The position numbers were made by a program, and so were the translations under genes. Shown here one piece after another: positions 10,620 to 20,028 of a stretch of DNA of 64,000 bases. The stretch lies in the NCBI GenBank assembly GCA_020161655.1, contig JAIUPC010000014.1, positions 62,001 to 126,000 of the forward strand, given 5' to 3'. The notes under the pieces were generated by a model. It was not told where the DNA came from, did no database searches, and worked only from the letters and a program-made list of their open reading frames with translations. The stretch comes from Pseudomonadota bacterium. Lineage in GTDB: Bacteria; Pseudomonadota; Alphaproteobacteria; Rhodobacterales; Rhodobacteraceae. Every line of letters begins with the position of its first letter. Within the stretch, counting starts at the first letter, position 1.

Positions 10620-10644
10620 TCAGGTCGCTTCCTGCATCCACCTA

Positions 10645-10702
10645 CCTCTTTAGCGGATTATTTTACGTGGCCCGCAATCCGGAGAACAAATCGCCACGGC
10701 GC
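10645..10702 (-). promoter_or_regulatory. SAM-II riboswitch
   Basis: On the minus strand the sequence reads GCCGUGGCGAUUUG, a variable loop, then GGGCCACGUAAAAUAAUCC and GCUAAAGAGG. These are the hallmarks of the SAM-II (metA) H-type pseudoknot: the P1 stem GUGGC/GCCAC, the A/U-rich triplex loop and the closing GCUAAAG pseudoknot strand. SAM-II elements control metX, metZ and metA in alphaproteobacteria; this one precedes metZ, and an intrinsic terminator follows it. Confidence 0.92.
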
Positions 10703-10866
10703 TTGGATAATCCGAAGTGCTGCGATGGTCAACCGCTGATGGCCAAGCGCCGGCGCGGGTTGCTGTCCGGTCTCCTGACGCAGGCCCCCCTGTGCGTCAG
10801 CGCAGGGCGCCGGCCCTTGCATCCGGGCGCGGGAGGACCAAGATTTCGGGGGTGAAAGGAACCGCC

Positions 10867-11568
10867 ATGACCAAGCCTATCGACCTCTACTATTGGCCCA
10901 CGCCGAACGGCTGGAAGATCTCCATCGCGCTGGAAGAGATGGAGCTGCCCTATACGCTCCACCTCGTCAACATCGGTGCGGGTGACCAGTTCCGGCCCGA
11001 TTTCCTGAAGATTTCGCCCAACAACCGGATGCCCGCGATCACCGACCCCGAAGGGCCGGACGGCGAACCGATCTCGATCTTCGAATCCGGGGCAATCCTG
11101 CAGTATCTCGCCCGCAAGACCGGCAAATTCTATGGCGAGACCGAGCGGGACCGCGTGGCGGTCGATCAATGGCTGATGTGGCAGATGGGCGGCGTCGGCC
11201 CGATGGCCGGACAGGCGCATCATTTCCTGAAATATGCACCCGCGCTCAACCCGCCGCAGGACCTGACCTATGCCAAGAACCGCTACCGGGCCGAGGTGGC
11301 GCGGCTTTACGGCGTCCTCGACCACCAACTTGCCCGGCACCGCTATGTGGCCGGCGATTTCTTCTCGATCGCCGACATGGCGATCTGGGGCTGGGCCTCG
11401 CTCTGGCAGGGGCAGGAACAGGTGCTGGACGACAAGCCGCATCTGAAGCGCTGGCTTGACGAGGTCGGCGCCCGCCCCGGCGTGCAGCGCGGCCGCGCGC
11501 TGGCTGGGGAGAAGCGGAGCGACCTGCAAACCGACCGCAAGGCGCAGGACATCCTCTTTCGCCGCTAG
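10867..11568 (+). CDS. Glutathione S-transferase, YfcG/Ure2p-like
   Basis: A 233-residue thioredoxin-fold protein of the Nu-class (YfcG) GST group, which uses glutathione to reduce disulfides or peroxides. The start is ATG 10867 (MTKPIDLYYWPTPNGWKISI), with GAAAGGA just upstream. N-domain features are the TPNGWK active-site region, the SPNNRMPAI cis-proline loop and IFESGAILQYLA for glutathione binding; the helical C-domain includes YVAGDFFSIADMAIWGW. It is divergent from metZ and is followed by yciB on the opposite strand. Confidence 0.9.
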   Translation: MTKPIDLYYWPTPNGWKISIALEEMELPYTLHLVNIGAGDQFRPDFLKISPNNRMPAITDPEGPDGEPISIFESGAILQYLARKTGKFYGETERDRVAVDQWLMWQMGGVGPMAGQAHHFLKYAPALNPPQDLTYAKNRYRAEVARLYGVLDHQLARHRYVAGDFFSIADMAIWGWASLWQGQEQVLDDKPHLKRWLDEVGARPGVQRGRALAGEKRSDLQTDRKAQDILFRR

Positions 11569-11589
11569 AGGTGACCTTCGGGCGGGCGG

Positions 11590-12195
11590 TTACTGCCCGC
11601 CTTCCCCTTCGGTCGCGTATTTCTTGAAGACCCCGCCCTGCAGCATGAAGAAGAGGAAGATCGCCGCCGGCAGGCCGAAGGTCTTGAAGTTGACCCAGGC
11701 CTGATCGGACATGGTGCGCCAGACCGCCTCATTGGCGACGGCAAGGCCAAGGAAGAAGAGCGCGAGGCGCTTGGTCAGCACCAGCCAGCCTTCCGGCTGG
11801 AGCGGCATCACCTCGTCGATGGCGAGTGCCAAGTAGGACTTGCCGCGCATCAGGCCGAAGCCGAGGATGCCGGCGAAGAGAAGGTAGATCATCGTCGGCT
11901 TCATCTTGAAGAAGCGCTCGTCATTGAGCCAGACCGAGAGCCCGCCGAAGACGACGACAAGAACGAGCGTCATCACCTGCATCACCGAGAGCCGCCCCGT
12001 GAGGCGCCAGAGCGCCAGCGTCGAGACGACCATCAGCGGGATGAAAAGCGCGGTGGCGAGGATGAAGCCCTGATACTCGGTGCCGCCGAAGGTCACGGTC
12101 TGGTCCTTCAGGCGCACGAAGGCGGCGAAGAAGGCGATCACCGGGCCAAGCTCCAGCGCCATCTTGAGCCAGGGATTGATTTTCCTGCCGGCCAT
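11590..12195 (-). CDS. yciB: Inner membrane septation protein YciB
   Basis: A polytopic inner-membrane protein of the YciB/IspA family, linked to envelope homeostasis and septum formation. Start ATG 12195 (MAGRKINPWLKMALELGPVI). The 201 residues give about five or six membrane segments (for example GPVIAFFAAFV, GFILATALFIPLMVVSTLAL, MQVMTLVLVVVFGGLSV). Family motifs include LNDERFFKMKPTMIYLLFA and the C-terminal NEAVWRTMSDQAWVNFK. The gene is downstream of ftsY on the same strand, separated by a repeat element. Confidence 0.93.
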   Translation of the reverse strand: MAGRKINPWLKMALELGPVIAFFAAFVRLKDQTVTFGGTEYQGFILATALFIPLMVVSTLALWRLTGRLSVMQVMTLVLVVVFGGLSVWLNDERFFKMKPTMIYLLFAGILGFGLMRGKSYLALAIDEVMPLQPEGWLVLTKRLALFFLGLAVANEAVWRTMSDQAWVNFKTFGLPAAIFLFFMLQGGVFKKYATEGEGGQ

Positions 12196-12284
12196 GTTCA
12201 CCCCGTCCGTTTGATGGCGGAACCTATAGACGGGCGCAGCCACGCCGTCGATTCAGAAAAAGCCGGGCGCTTTCCGGGAAGCGG

Positions 12285-12334
12285 CCGGGGGTTCCACCCC
12301 CGGACCCCCGGGGTATTTGAACAACGAAGAAGCG
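12285..12334 (+). repeat. Hairpin-plus-TATTT intergenic element, copy 3
   Basis: Stem CCGGGGG/CCCCCGG (12285-12291 with 12297-12303), then ACCCCCGGGGTATTTGAACA and ACGAAGAAGCG. It lies between ftsY and yciB. Nearly identical to the copy at 59.8 kb, including the loop TTCCA. Confidence 0.75.
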
Positions 12335-12359
12335 CGGGCGGAGTCTTGCACTGCCGGGA

Positions 12360-13568
12360 TCACTCCGCTCCCACCAGCGCACGGGCGAATTCCTCGGGAT
12401 CGAAGGGCGCGAGGTCGTCGATCTTCTCGCCGACGCCGATGGCATGGATCGGCAGGCCGAACTTGTCTGCAAGCGCCACGAGGACGCCGCCCTTCGCCGT
12501 GCCGTCGAGCTTGGTCATGACGAGGCCAGAGACATCGGCGATCTTGCGGAAGATCTCGACCTGCAAAAGCGCGTTCTGCCCGGTGGTCGCGTCCAAGACC
12601 AGCAGCGTGTTATGCGGCGCGTCCGGGTCCTTCTTGCGGATGACGCGGACGATCTTCGCCAGTTCCTCCATCAGGTCCTGACGGTTCTGGAGGCGCCCCG
12701 CCGTGTCGATCATCAGAAGATCGGCGCCGTCCTCCTGTGCCTTCACCATCGCGTCGAAGGCAAGGCTTGCGGGGTCCGAGCCTTCGGGCGCGGTCATCAC
12801 CGGCACGCCGGCGCGGTCGCCCCAGACCTGAAGCTGTTCGACGGCGGCGGCGCGGAAGGTGTCGCCCGCCGCGATCACCACCTTCTTGCCGGCGGCGCGG
12901 AACTGGCTCGCGAGCTTGCCGATGGTCGTGGTCTTGCCCGATCCGTTGACGCCGACAACGAGGACGACCTGCGGCTTCGTCGGGTAAAGCGGCATCGGCC
13001 GGGCGACAGGCTCCATGATCCGGGCGATCTCACCGGCCAGCACATCCTTGATCTCGCGCACCGAAAGCTTGCGGCCCATGCGGCCCTCGGCGAGGTTCGC
13101 GGCGACGCGGAGCGCGGTGTCGACGCCCATGTCGGCCTGGATGAGAAGCTCCTCAAGGCTTTCGAGCATGGCATCGTCAAGGACGCGGCGGACCTCGGCG
13201 GGCTTTGCCGTGCGGCCAAAGAGGCGGCCGAGGAGGCCGGGGCGGTCAGCCTCGACGCTGGCCTCTTCCGGCGGGGCTTCGGGTGGCATCTCGAAAGGAT
13301 AGCTGCCGGGGATTTCCTCTGGCGGCTCTTCGGGGGCCTCCTCCGGTTCGACGGGGGCTTCGACCGGCGTTGGCGGGGCGATTTCGGGCTGCGGCGCGGG
13401 TGCCGGTTCGGGTTGGGGTGCGGGTTCGGGGGTCGGCGCGGGTTCCGGCTCAGGGATCGCGGGCGGCGGCTCGGCCGCGCCGCCGTCCTGCACGATCGCT
13501 TCCAGCCCTTCCTCGATCTTCGCGGAGGATTTGAAAAGCCGGTCCTTGAGTTTGCTGAAAAGCGACAT
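12360..13568 (-). CDS. ftsY: Signal recognition particle receptor FtsY
   Basis: Membrane-targeting SRP-receptor GTPase that docks ribosome-SRP complexes at the Sec translocon. The 402-residue protein has a short basic start (MSLFSKLKDRLFKSSAK), then an acidic Pro/Glu-rich A domain (about 30-105), then the NG domain with G1 GVNGSGKTTTIGKLA, the DTAGRLQNR motif and TKLDGTAKGG. Start ATG 13568. It is divergent from nothing essential; yciB follows downstream and a lysoplasmalogenase gene lies upstream on the same strand. Confidence 0.96.
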   Translation of the reverse strand: MSLFSKLKDRLFKSSAKIEEGLEAIVQDGGAAEPPPAIPEPEPAPTPEPAPQPEPAPAPQPEIAPPTPVEAPVEPEEAPEEPPEEIPGSYPFEMPPEAPPEEASVEADRPGLLGRLFGRTAKPAEVRRVLDDAMLESLEELLIQADMGVDTALRVAANLAEGRMGRKLSVREIKDVLAGEIARIMEPVARPMPLYPTKPQVVLVVGVNGSGKTTTIGKLASQFRAAGKKVVIAAGDTFRAAAVEQLQVWGDRAGVPVMTAPEGSDPASLAFDAMVKAQEDGADLLMIDTAGRLQNRQDLMEELAKIVRVIRKKDPDAPHNTLLVLDATTGQNALLQVEIFRKIADVSGLVMTKLDGTAKGGVLVALADKFGLPIHAIGVGEKIDDLAPFDPEEFARALVGAE

Positions 13569-13629
13569 CGGCGCTCCCGTGGCCCCTGTTTCCCCTCCAC
13601 CTAGTCGCTTCTGCGCCGCGATGGAAGGG

Positions 13630-14331
13630 TCAGGCGCCGAAGGCTCCGGCCATGCCGAGAAGGATCAGCGCCTGCCCCGACCAATACGCGGCCCAGAGCG
13701 CCCGCGCCCGCCATGCGTTGGGCCGGTCGGGGCCGTAGCGGAAGATGTCGAGGGCGAGGATGAAATCGGAGAGGACGAAAAGCCCCGCACCCAGTGTGAC
13801 AGCACCAAGGGGCTGGCCGAAGGCCGCCGCCGCCATGACGAGGATCACGAGGACATAGCCCCGGACCGGCCATCTGAGCGCCCCGGTATGGGGCGCAAGC
13901 CAGACCTCGGTCGAGGCCCCGAGGGCAAGAAGCGGAACGAGAACCGCAAGGCCCGGAACCCCGCCCCCCGCCGCGACGAAGGCCGCCGCATAGGCAAGAT
14001 GCCCCGCCGCGAAGGCCACCATGCCGGCGAGGAAGGCCCTCTCGCCCCGGAGCGACAGGAAGAAGTCCCCCGCCGCGCCAAGGGCGAGGCCGAGCGTGAC
14101 GAGGGGCGGCGCGTCCATCGCGGCGGCGGCCAGCGCGAGAAGCGCGACCGAGACGGTCTTGATCGTGGTTTTCGCGGGGGAGGAGGCCGCGTGGCAGAAG
14201 CGCGCGCCGTAAAAGACGGCGAAGGCCGCCGCGAGAGCGAGAATGGTCCAGGCCGCCACGATGATCCCCCTGCCGAGGCTGCGAAAGAGCCATGCCACCG
14301 GGGCGCGGTCAATCGAATTGGCGGCAATCAA
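13630..14331 (-). CDS. YhhN/TMEM86-family lysoplasmalogenase
   Basis: Integral membrane protein of 233 residues with about eight hydrophobic segments. It carries the two family motifs LGAAGDFFLSLRG and VLSDFILALD, whose aspartates are expected to be catalytic. Characterised relatives hydrolyse the vinyl-ether bond of lysoplasmalogens; others act on related ether lipids. The next gene, an AlkB-like membrane di-iron enzyme, is transcribed divergently from a shared roughly 100-bp region, so a joint lipid role is possible but unproven. Start ATG 14331 is the furthest upstream; later starts near residue 24 are possible. Confidence 0.8.
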   Translation of the reverse strand: MIAANSIDRAPVAWLFRSLGRGIIVAAWTILALAAAFAVFYGARFCHAASSPAKTTIKTVSVALLALAAAAMDAPPLVTLGLALGAAGDFFLSLRGERAFLAGMVAFAAGHLAYAAAFVAAGGGVPGLAVLVPLLALGASTEVWLAPHTGALRWPVRGYVLVILVMAAAAFGQPLGAVTLGAGLFVLSDFILALDIFRYGPDRPNAWRARALWAAYWSGQALILLGMAGAFGA

Positions 14332-14430
14332 ACCCGTCCCGCGGGCATCAATCGCAGCGAATCGCCAAGATTTTGCCGCGATGCTCGCCTAATCTCGGCA
14401 AAACACCGGCCAAAAGACGGAAACCGAGGC

Positions 14431-15777
14431 GTGACGAGTAGCGAAAACGAAGCCGACAAGGACATGCTGCGGGCGATCCGCACGGCGCTGGACACCGACG
14501 AGGCGGCGAAGGCCGAAGCATCGGCGCGCGGCAAACCGAAGCTCCGTGTCGTTGGTGGCGATGCACCCGCCGAGGAACAAGCCGGGCCTGTCACCGCGCG
14601 ACGCCCGGTTTCCTCAGGCACGGCGACCGGGCGACCGGGGGCCGAAGCCCCTGCCGCGCCGGAGAAAAAGCCGAAGCGTGAACGGCAACCTTCGCGGATC
14701 GCGCTCTGGCTGCGACGCCAGGCGCAGCCCTGGGCGCCGCTCATGCCCTTCGCGGTTGCGACGCTGGCGCCGGTGCCGCTTCTCGTCCTCGCGGCGGTCT
14801 TCGGTGGCGGCTGGAGCGCGCTGGTGCTTCTCTGGCTGACCGGCCTCACCTTCGGCATCGACGAATTTGCCAAAAGGCGCGGCATCGCCGCCCCCGGCCC
14901 CCGACCGGAGGCCGAAGCCGACCGGCTGTCGGCGCTTCTTGCCCTCCTCCATTTCCCGCTCCTCGCCCTTGCCGTCTGGTCGCTTTCGGGCGCCGGCGGC
15001 CACGGGTTCTTCGGCTGGGTCGCGACCTTCCTCGCCTTTGGCCTCTGGTTCGGGCAGGTGTCGAACTCCAATGCCCATGAACTCATTCACCGACATGGCC
15101 GGCGGCTGTTCCGCTTGGGCATGTGGGTCTATGTCTCGCTGCTGTTCGGGCACCACACCTCGGCCCACCGGCTGGTGCATCACCGTTTCGTCGCCACGGC
15201 GGATGATCCCAGCACCGCGCCGGAGGGCGAGCATTTCTACGGCTTCCTCCTCCGCGCCTGGCCCGGCGCCTTTGTCGCGGGGTATGAGATGGAGGCCAAC
15301 CGCCTTGGCCAGACCGGCTTCGACTGGCGCCGGCCCAATCCTTACGTGATCTACATGGCCGGGGCGCTCGGCTTCGTGATCGGCGTCACGGCAGTTTTCG
15401 GCTTTGACGGGCTTCTGGCCTATCTTCTTCTCTGCGCCCATGCCCAGTTGCAGCTTCTCCTGTCGGATTACGTGCAGCACTACGGGCTTCAGCGCGAAAA
15501 GCTGCCCTCAGGCACCGTGGTGCCGGCCGGGCCGCAGCACAGCTGGGACGCGCCGCATCCCCTCTCCGGGCTGATGATGCTCAACGCCTCGCGCCATGCC
15601 GATCACCATGCGCATCCGGGCCGGCCCTATACCGAGCTTGCGCTCTCTCCGGGCGGGCGGGCGCCGCTTCTGCCTTACTCGCTGCCGCTGATGGCGACGA
15701 TCGCCCTTGTGCCGCCCCTCTGGCACAGGGTCATGGACCGCCGGCTCAGCGCGCTGAAACGCCGCGGCGTGGCCTGA
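14431..15777 (+). CDS. AlkB-like membrane di-iron monooxygenase/desaturase
   Basis: Membrane fatty-acid-desaturase superfamily protein of the alkane 1-monooxygenase type. All histidine boxes of the family are present: HELIHR, HHTSAHRLVHH, NASRHADHHAH, and the AlkB-type DYVQHYGLQ. The alkane hydroxylase usually has about 400 residues; here a hydrophilic Ala/Pro/Lys-rich extension of about 75 residues precedes the first membrane helix. The start is uncertain: GTG 14431 (with GAG 4 nt upstream) gives 448 residues, ATG 14464 gives 437. No rubredoxin gene is near. Substrate could be an alkane, terpenoid or lipid acyl chain. Confidence 0.8.
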   Translation: MTSSENEADKDMLRAIRTALDTDEAAKAEASARGKPKLRVVGGDAPAEEQAGPVTARRPVSSGTATGRPGAEAPAAPEKKPKRERQPSRIALWLRRQAQPWAPLMPFAVATLAPVPLLVLAAVFGGGWSALVLLWLTGLTFGIDEFAKRRGIAAPGPRPEAEADRLSALLALLHFPLLALAVWSLSGAGGHGFFGWVATFLAFGLWFGQVSNSNAHELIHRHGRRLFRLGMWVYVSLLFGHHTSAHRLVHHRFVATADDPSTAPEGEHFYGFLLRAWPGAFVAGYEMEANRLGQTGFDWRRPNPYVIYMAGALGFVIGVTAVFGFDGLLAYLLLCAHAQLQLLLSDYVQHYGLQREKLPSGTVVPAGPQHSWDAPHPLSGLMMLNASRHADHHAHPGRPYTELALSPGGRAPLLPYSLPLMATIALVPPLWHRVMDRRLSALKRRGVA

Positions 15778-15839
15778 AGGCTGGCCATTCCCGCGCGCAT
15801 CTGTCACGCTTGTCGTGTCCTTGCTGGAGCCATTCGGCC

Positions 15840-16244
15840 ATGCGTCCTTTCCTTGCCCTCCTTGGCGCCCTCATCGCCGCACCGCTTCTGGCCGCCGAGC
15901 CGGGCCAGCCGCTCAGCCCCGAGGAATTCGATGCGGCGACCATGGGCAAGACGCTCTACTACAACTCCGCCGGCCAGCCCTACGGGGTCGAGCAATACCT
16001 GCCCGGCCGCAAGGTGATCTGGGCCTTTCTCGGCGACGATTGCCGGAAGGGCGAATGGTATCCCGACGGCAACGACATCTGCTTTGTCTACGAGGACCGG
16101 CCAGAGCCGCAGTGCTGGACCTTCTATGACTCCGGCTCCGGCCTTCTGGCGCGGTTCCGCGGCGATCCGGCGAGCCTGCCCCTGATCGCGGTCGAAGAAA
16201 GCGGCGAGTCGATGGCCTGCATGGGTCCTGACGTCGGCGTCTGA
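15840..16244 (+). CDS. Hypothetical secreted protein
   Basis: A 134-residue protein with a clear signal peptide (MRPFLALLGALIAAPLLAAE, likely cut after LLA or AAE). The mature part has MGKTLYYNSAGQPYGVEQYL and four cysteines (DDCRKGEW, DICFVY, PQCWTFY, MACMGP), consistent with two disulfides in the periplasm. The overall layout recalls small alphaproteobacterial domains of unknown function such as DUF995, but I cannot assign it with certainty. The start ATG 15840 is chosen because the signal peptide begins there. It follows the AlkB-like gene by 62 bp on the same strand. Confidence 0.72.
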   Translation: MRPFLALLGALIAAPLLAAEPGQPLSPEEFDAATMGKTLYYNSAGQPYGVEQYLPGRKVIWAFLGDDCRKGEWYPDGNDICFVYEDRPEPQCWTFYDSGSGLLARFRGDPASLPLIAVEESGESMACMGPDVGV

Positions 16245-16300
16245 CCGGGAGGGCCAGCCCTTCCGGACCCTCCCGGGGTATTTTGACAACGAAGAAGCGG
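16245..16300 (+). repeat. Hairpin-plus-TATTT intergenic element, copy 4
   Basis: It begins at the base after the stop codon of the secreted-protein gene. Stem CCGGGAGGG/CCCTCCCGG (16245-16253 with 16268-16276), then GGTATTTTGACAACGAAGAA. It lies between convergent genes, where its hairpin could help end transcription. Confidence 0.75.
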
Positions 16301-16305
16301 CAGGG

Positions 16306-17817
16306 TCAGAAGAGCTGGCCCTGATCGGGCCCGGCCTCAGGTTTGCCCCTGCGCGGCTTGGCCGTGGTGCCAGGCGTCGCCGCGAGACGGCCATCGGCGA
16401 ACTCGATCTCGAGCGTCGCGGCGCTTTCGGCGGCGGCCTTGGTGGTGACGACCGCGCCCTCGGCACGGATCACCGCATAGCCGCGCGCCAGGGTTTCGGT
16501 GTAACCAAGGGTCTGGCGGGTGCGGTCGAGGCTGGCGAGCGCTTCGCCCGCCCGGTCGAGCCTCGCGCGTTCGGCCTGGATGAGTCGTTCGCCAAGCCGC
16601 GCCAGATCGGTCCTGCGCCGGAGATTGTCGCGCTCGGCATCGCGGGTGAGGCGCGCCAGCGCCGGGCCAAGCCGGTCGGCCCAGGTGCCGAGATGGCGGC
16701 GTTCGCGGGCGATGAAGCTGGCGAGAAGGCCGGGCTGGACGCGGGCGCCGACGGCGTTGAAGGCGGCGCGTTTGCGGGTCGTGGCGGCGGAAAGCGCCGG
16801 GCCGAGCCGGTCGGACCAGAGGTCGAAGCGCTGCCGCGCCGGGTCGAGGAGCGCCTCGGGCCGTCCGAGCGCACGGGAAAGGTCGGTCAGGCGCTGGCGC
16901 CGGGTCTCAAGCCGCTGCGTTGCGGCGCGGGCGAGGCGGGCGCCCTGCTCGCCGGTCCAGGCGAGAAGATCCATGCGCACCGGCACCGCCATTTCGGCGG
17001 CTGCCGTCGGCGTCGGCGCGCGGCGGTCGGCGGCATGGTCGATGAGGGTCGTGTCCGTCTCATGCCCCACGGCGGAGATGAGGGGGATGCGGCTTGCGGC
17101 GGCGGCGCGGACCACGATTTCCTCGTTGAAGCCCCAGAGGTCTTCCAAGGAACCACCGCCACGGGCAACGATGAGGAGGTCGGGGCGCGGGACCCTTCCG
17201 CCCTCGGGCAGCGCGTTGAAGCCGCGGATGGCGGCGGCAACCTCGGGTGCGCATTTCTCGCCCTGCACCGCCACCGGCCAGATGAGCACGCGGCGCGGGA
17301 AGCGGTCGCGCAAGCGGTGGAGGATGTCGCGGATCACCGCCCCCGAGGGCGAGGTGATGACGCCGATCACCTCGGGCAGGAACGGCAACGGCTTTTTCCG
17401 CGCCGCATCGAAAAGCCCCTCGGCGGCGAGGGCGGCGCGGCGCTTTTCCAGCATCAGCATAAGGGCGCCCTGCCCTGCCGGCGCGATATCCTCGACGATG
17501 AGCTGGTATTTCGACTGGCCGGGGAAGGTGGTCAGGCGCCCGGTGGCAACGACCTCCATCCCCTCTTCGGGGCGGACCGACAGCCGCGCCGCTTGGCCCT
17601 TCCAGCTGACGGCGGCGATGACGGCGCGGTCATCCTTCAGGTCGAAGTAGATATGCCCCGAGGAGGGGCGGGAGACGCGGCCGATCTCTCCCCTGACGCG
17701 GACATTGGCGAACTCGCCCTCGATCACCCGCTTCACCGCGCCGGAGATTTCCGAGACGGTGAATTCGGGCTGGTTGCCGGGGGGCGCAGCGGGGGCGGGA
17801 TCGTCGAACAGTTCCAT
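16306..17817 (-). CDS. xseA: Exodeoxyribonuclease VII large subunit
   Basis: Catalytic subunit of exonuclease VII, which degrades single-stranded DNA to oligonucleotides. Start ATG 17817 (MELFDDPAPAAPPGNQPEFT); an earlier in-frame ATG adds 12 unlikely residues. The 503 residues contain the N-terminal OB-fold (FANVRVRGEIGRVSRPSSGH to about residue 110), the catalytic core with GVITSPSGAVIRDILHRL, IVARGGGSLEDLWGFNEE and ISAVGHETDTTLIDHAADRR, and a long coiled-coil-like C-terminal region. The small subunit xseB is not in the window. Confidence 0.96.
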   Translation of the reverse strand: MELFDDPAPAAPPGNQPEFTVSEISGAVKRVIEGEFANVRVRGEIGRVSRPSSGHIYFDLKDDRAVIAAVSWKGQAARLSVRPEEGMEVVATGRLTTFPGQSKYQLIVEDIAPAGQGALMLMLEKRRAALAAEGLFDAARKKPLPFLPEVIGVITSPSGAVIRDILHRLRDRFPRRVLIWPVAVQGEKCAPEVAAAIRGFNALPEGGRVPRPDLLIVARGGGSLEDLWGFNEEIVVRAAAASRIPLISAVGHETDTTLIDHAADRRAPTPTAAAEMAVPVRMDLLAWTGEQGARLARAATQRLETRRQRLTDLSRALGRPEALLDPARQRFDLWSDRLGPALSAATTRKRAAFNAVGARVQPGLLASFIARERRHLGTWADRLGPALARLTRDAERDNLRRRTDLARLGERLIQAERARLDRAGEALASLDRTRQTLGYTETLARGYAVIRAEGAVVTTKAAAESAATLEIEFADGRLAATPGTTAKPRRGKPEAGPDQGQLF

Positions 17818-17858
17818 GGCGGCGAGGCTAGCCGGGAAGGCGGGCGGGGCCAAGGGGG

Positions 17859-18620
17859 CTAGAGGACCGTGCCCCGCGCCGGATCGCTGAAATGCCCATG
17901 CCCCGCCGCATCGAGAAGGCGGGCGAGCCGGTCGCGATTCTCGGCCCCTCGTGCGGCGAAAAGCGCCTCGTCGGGGCGCAGCAGCGTGACGGCGAGGTAG
18001 CGGACCGGCCCGAGCGGCAGGTCGACGACGGCGCCAGCGCGGCGGGCCGGCAGGCCGATCAGCACGCCGGTGAATCCGAGATCGTCGGTCCAGCCCGGCG
18101 CCGGCGGCACCAGAAGCGGCACCGCCATATGGACCACGCCGTCGCGGCCGAGCCGGTCCAGGATGCCGCCGAAGCCGGCGATGTTCTGCGCCACCACCTC
18201 CAGCACGGCGAAGGCCCAGCTTTCGCGCAGGAACGCCGCCTCCATCGCCTGCTCATGCGGGATCTCGACGAAAACCTCGATCCCGTAGCCGCTTTCGTCC
18301 GACACCTTGCCGACGAAGGGATCGCTGAGCCCGTCGGTCCCGAGAACGAGGGAATCGTAGCGCCGGACGATGTGATAGGCCTGCCGCGCGGCGGGCCAGC
18401 CGGCGGAGGCCGCGGGGCCGGGATCGGCGAGATAGGTCACCAGTTCCTGATCCGGCAGGCCGAGGCGCTTCCAGTGCCGGAGCCGCGCCTCGCGCCCAAG
18501 GGCAATGCGGGGATCGTCGGGGCGGATGGCGGCGGGGCGCGCGGGCGCGGGGTCAGGTCCGGCAGCCGCCGGCTCGCCCTCGCTGCGGCCAAGGCCGAAG
18601 AGCTTCCGCCACCACGCCAT
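17859..18620 (-). CDS. Suppressor-of-fused (SUFU) domain protein
   Basis: A 253-residue cytosolic protein. Start ATG 18620 (MAWWRKLFGLGRSEGEPAAA). The central part resembles bacterial SUFU domains: a short strand (DSLVLGTDGLSDPF), then DESGYGIEVFVEIPHE, a helical stretch (ESWAFAVLEVVAQNIAGFGG), the later FTGVLIGLPARR, and a closing GPVRYLAVTLLRPDEALFA. In bacteria SUFU domains often serve as immunity proteins to polymorphic toxins, but no toxin gene is adjacent, so its job is unknown. It lies directly upstream of xseA on the same strand (41-bp gap). Confidence 0.6.
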   Translation of the reverse strand: MAWWRKLFGLGRSEGEPAAAGPDPAPARPAAIRPDDPRIALGREARLRHWKRLGLPDQELVTYLADPGPAASAGWPAARQAYHIVRRYDSLVLGTDGLSDPFVGKVSDESGYGIEVFVEIPHEQAMEAAFLRESWAFAVLEVVAQNIAGFGGILDRLGRDGVVHMAVPLLVPPAPGWTDDLGFTGVLIGLPARRAGAVVDLPLGPVRYLAVTLLRPDEALFAARGAENRDRLARLLDAAGHGHFSDPARGTVL

Positions 18621-18756
18621 GCGCCCTCCTCGCCGGCCATACTGCCGCAAGGCGGCAGGGATTCAAACCCCGGGGGTACCCTCGCGGGCAAGATCGCTTG
18701 AAACCGCTGACGCCCGCCCCTATCAAGCGCCGGAACGGCAAGGACGGGGCGTGGCG

Positions 18757-20024
<1,268 letters not shown>

Positions 20025-20028
<4 letters not shown>

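Noticed and set aside
13531-14430. N-terminal 300 residues of the long frame that includes the AlkB-like gene
   Set aside because: This part is antisense to the lysoplasmalogenase and ftsY starts, has charged low-complexity sequence and no family match; the real start is at 14431 or 14464.
18642-18672. tRNA T-arm-like sequence (CGGGG-TTTGAAT-CCCTG on the minus strand) beside a hairpin
   Set aside because: The conserved C56 is missing, no matching acceptor 5' strand or anticodon arm is found upstream, and the neighbouring CTGCCGC-AAG-GCGGCAG stem explains part of the pairing.
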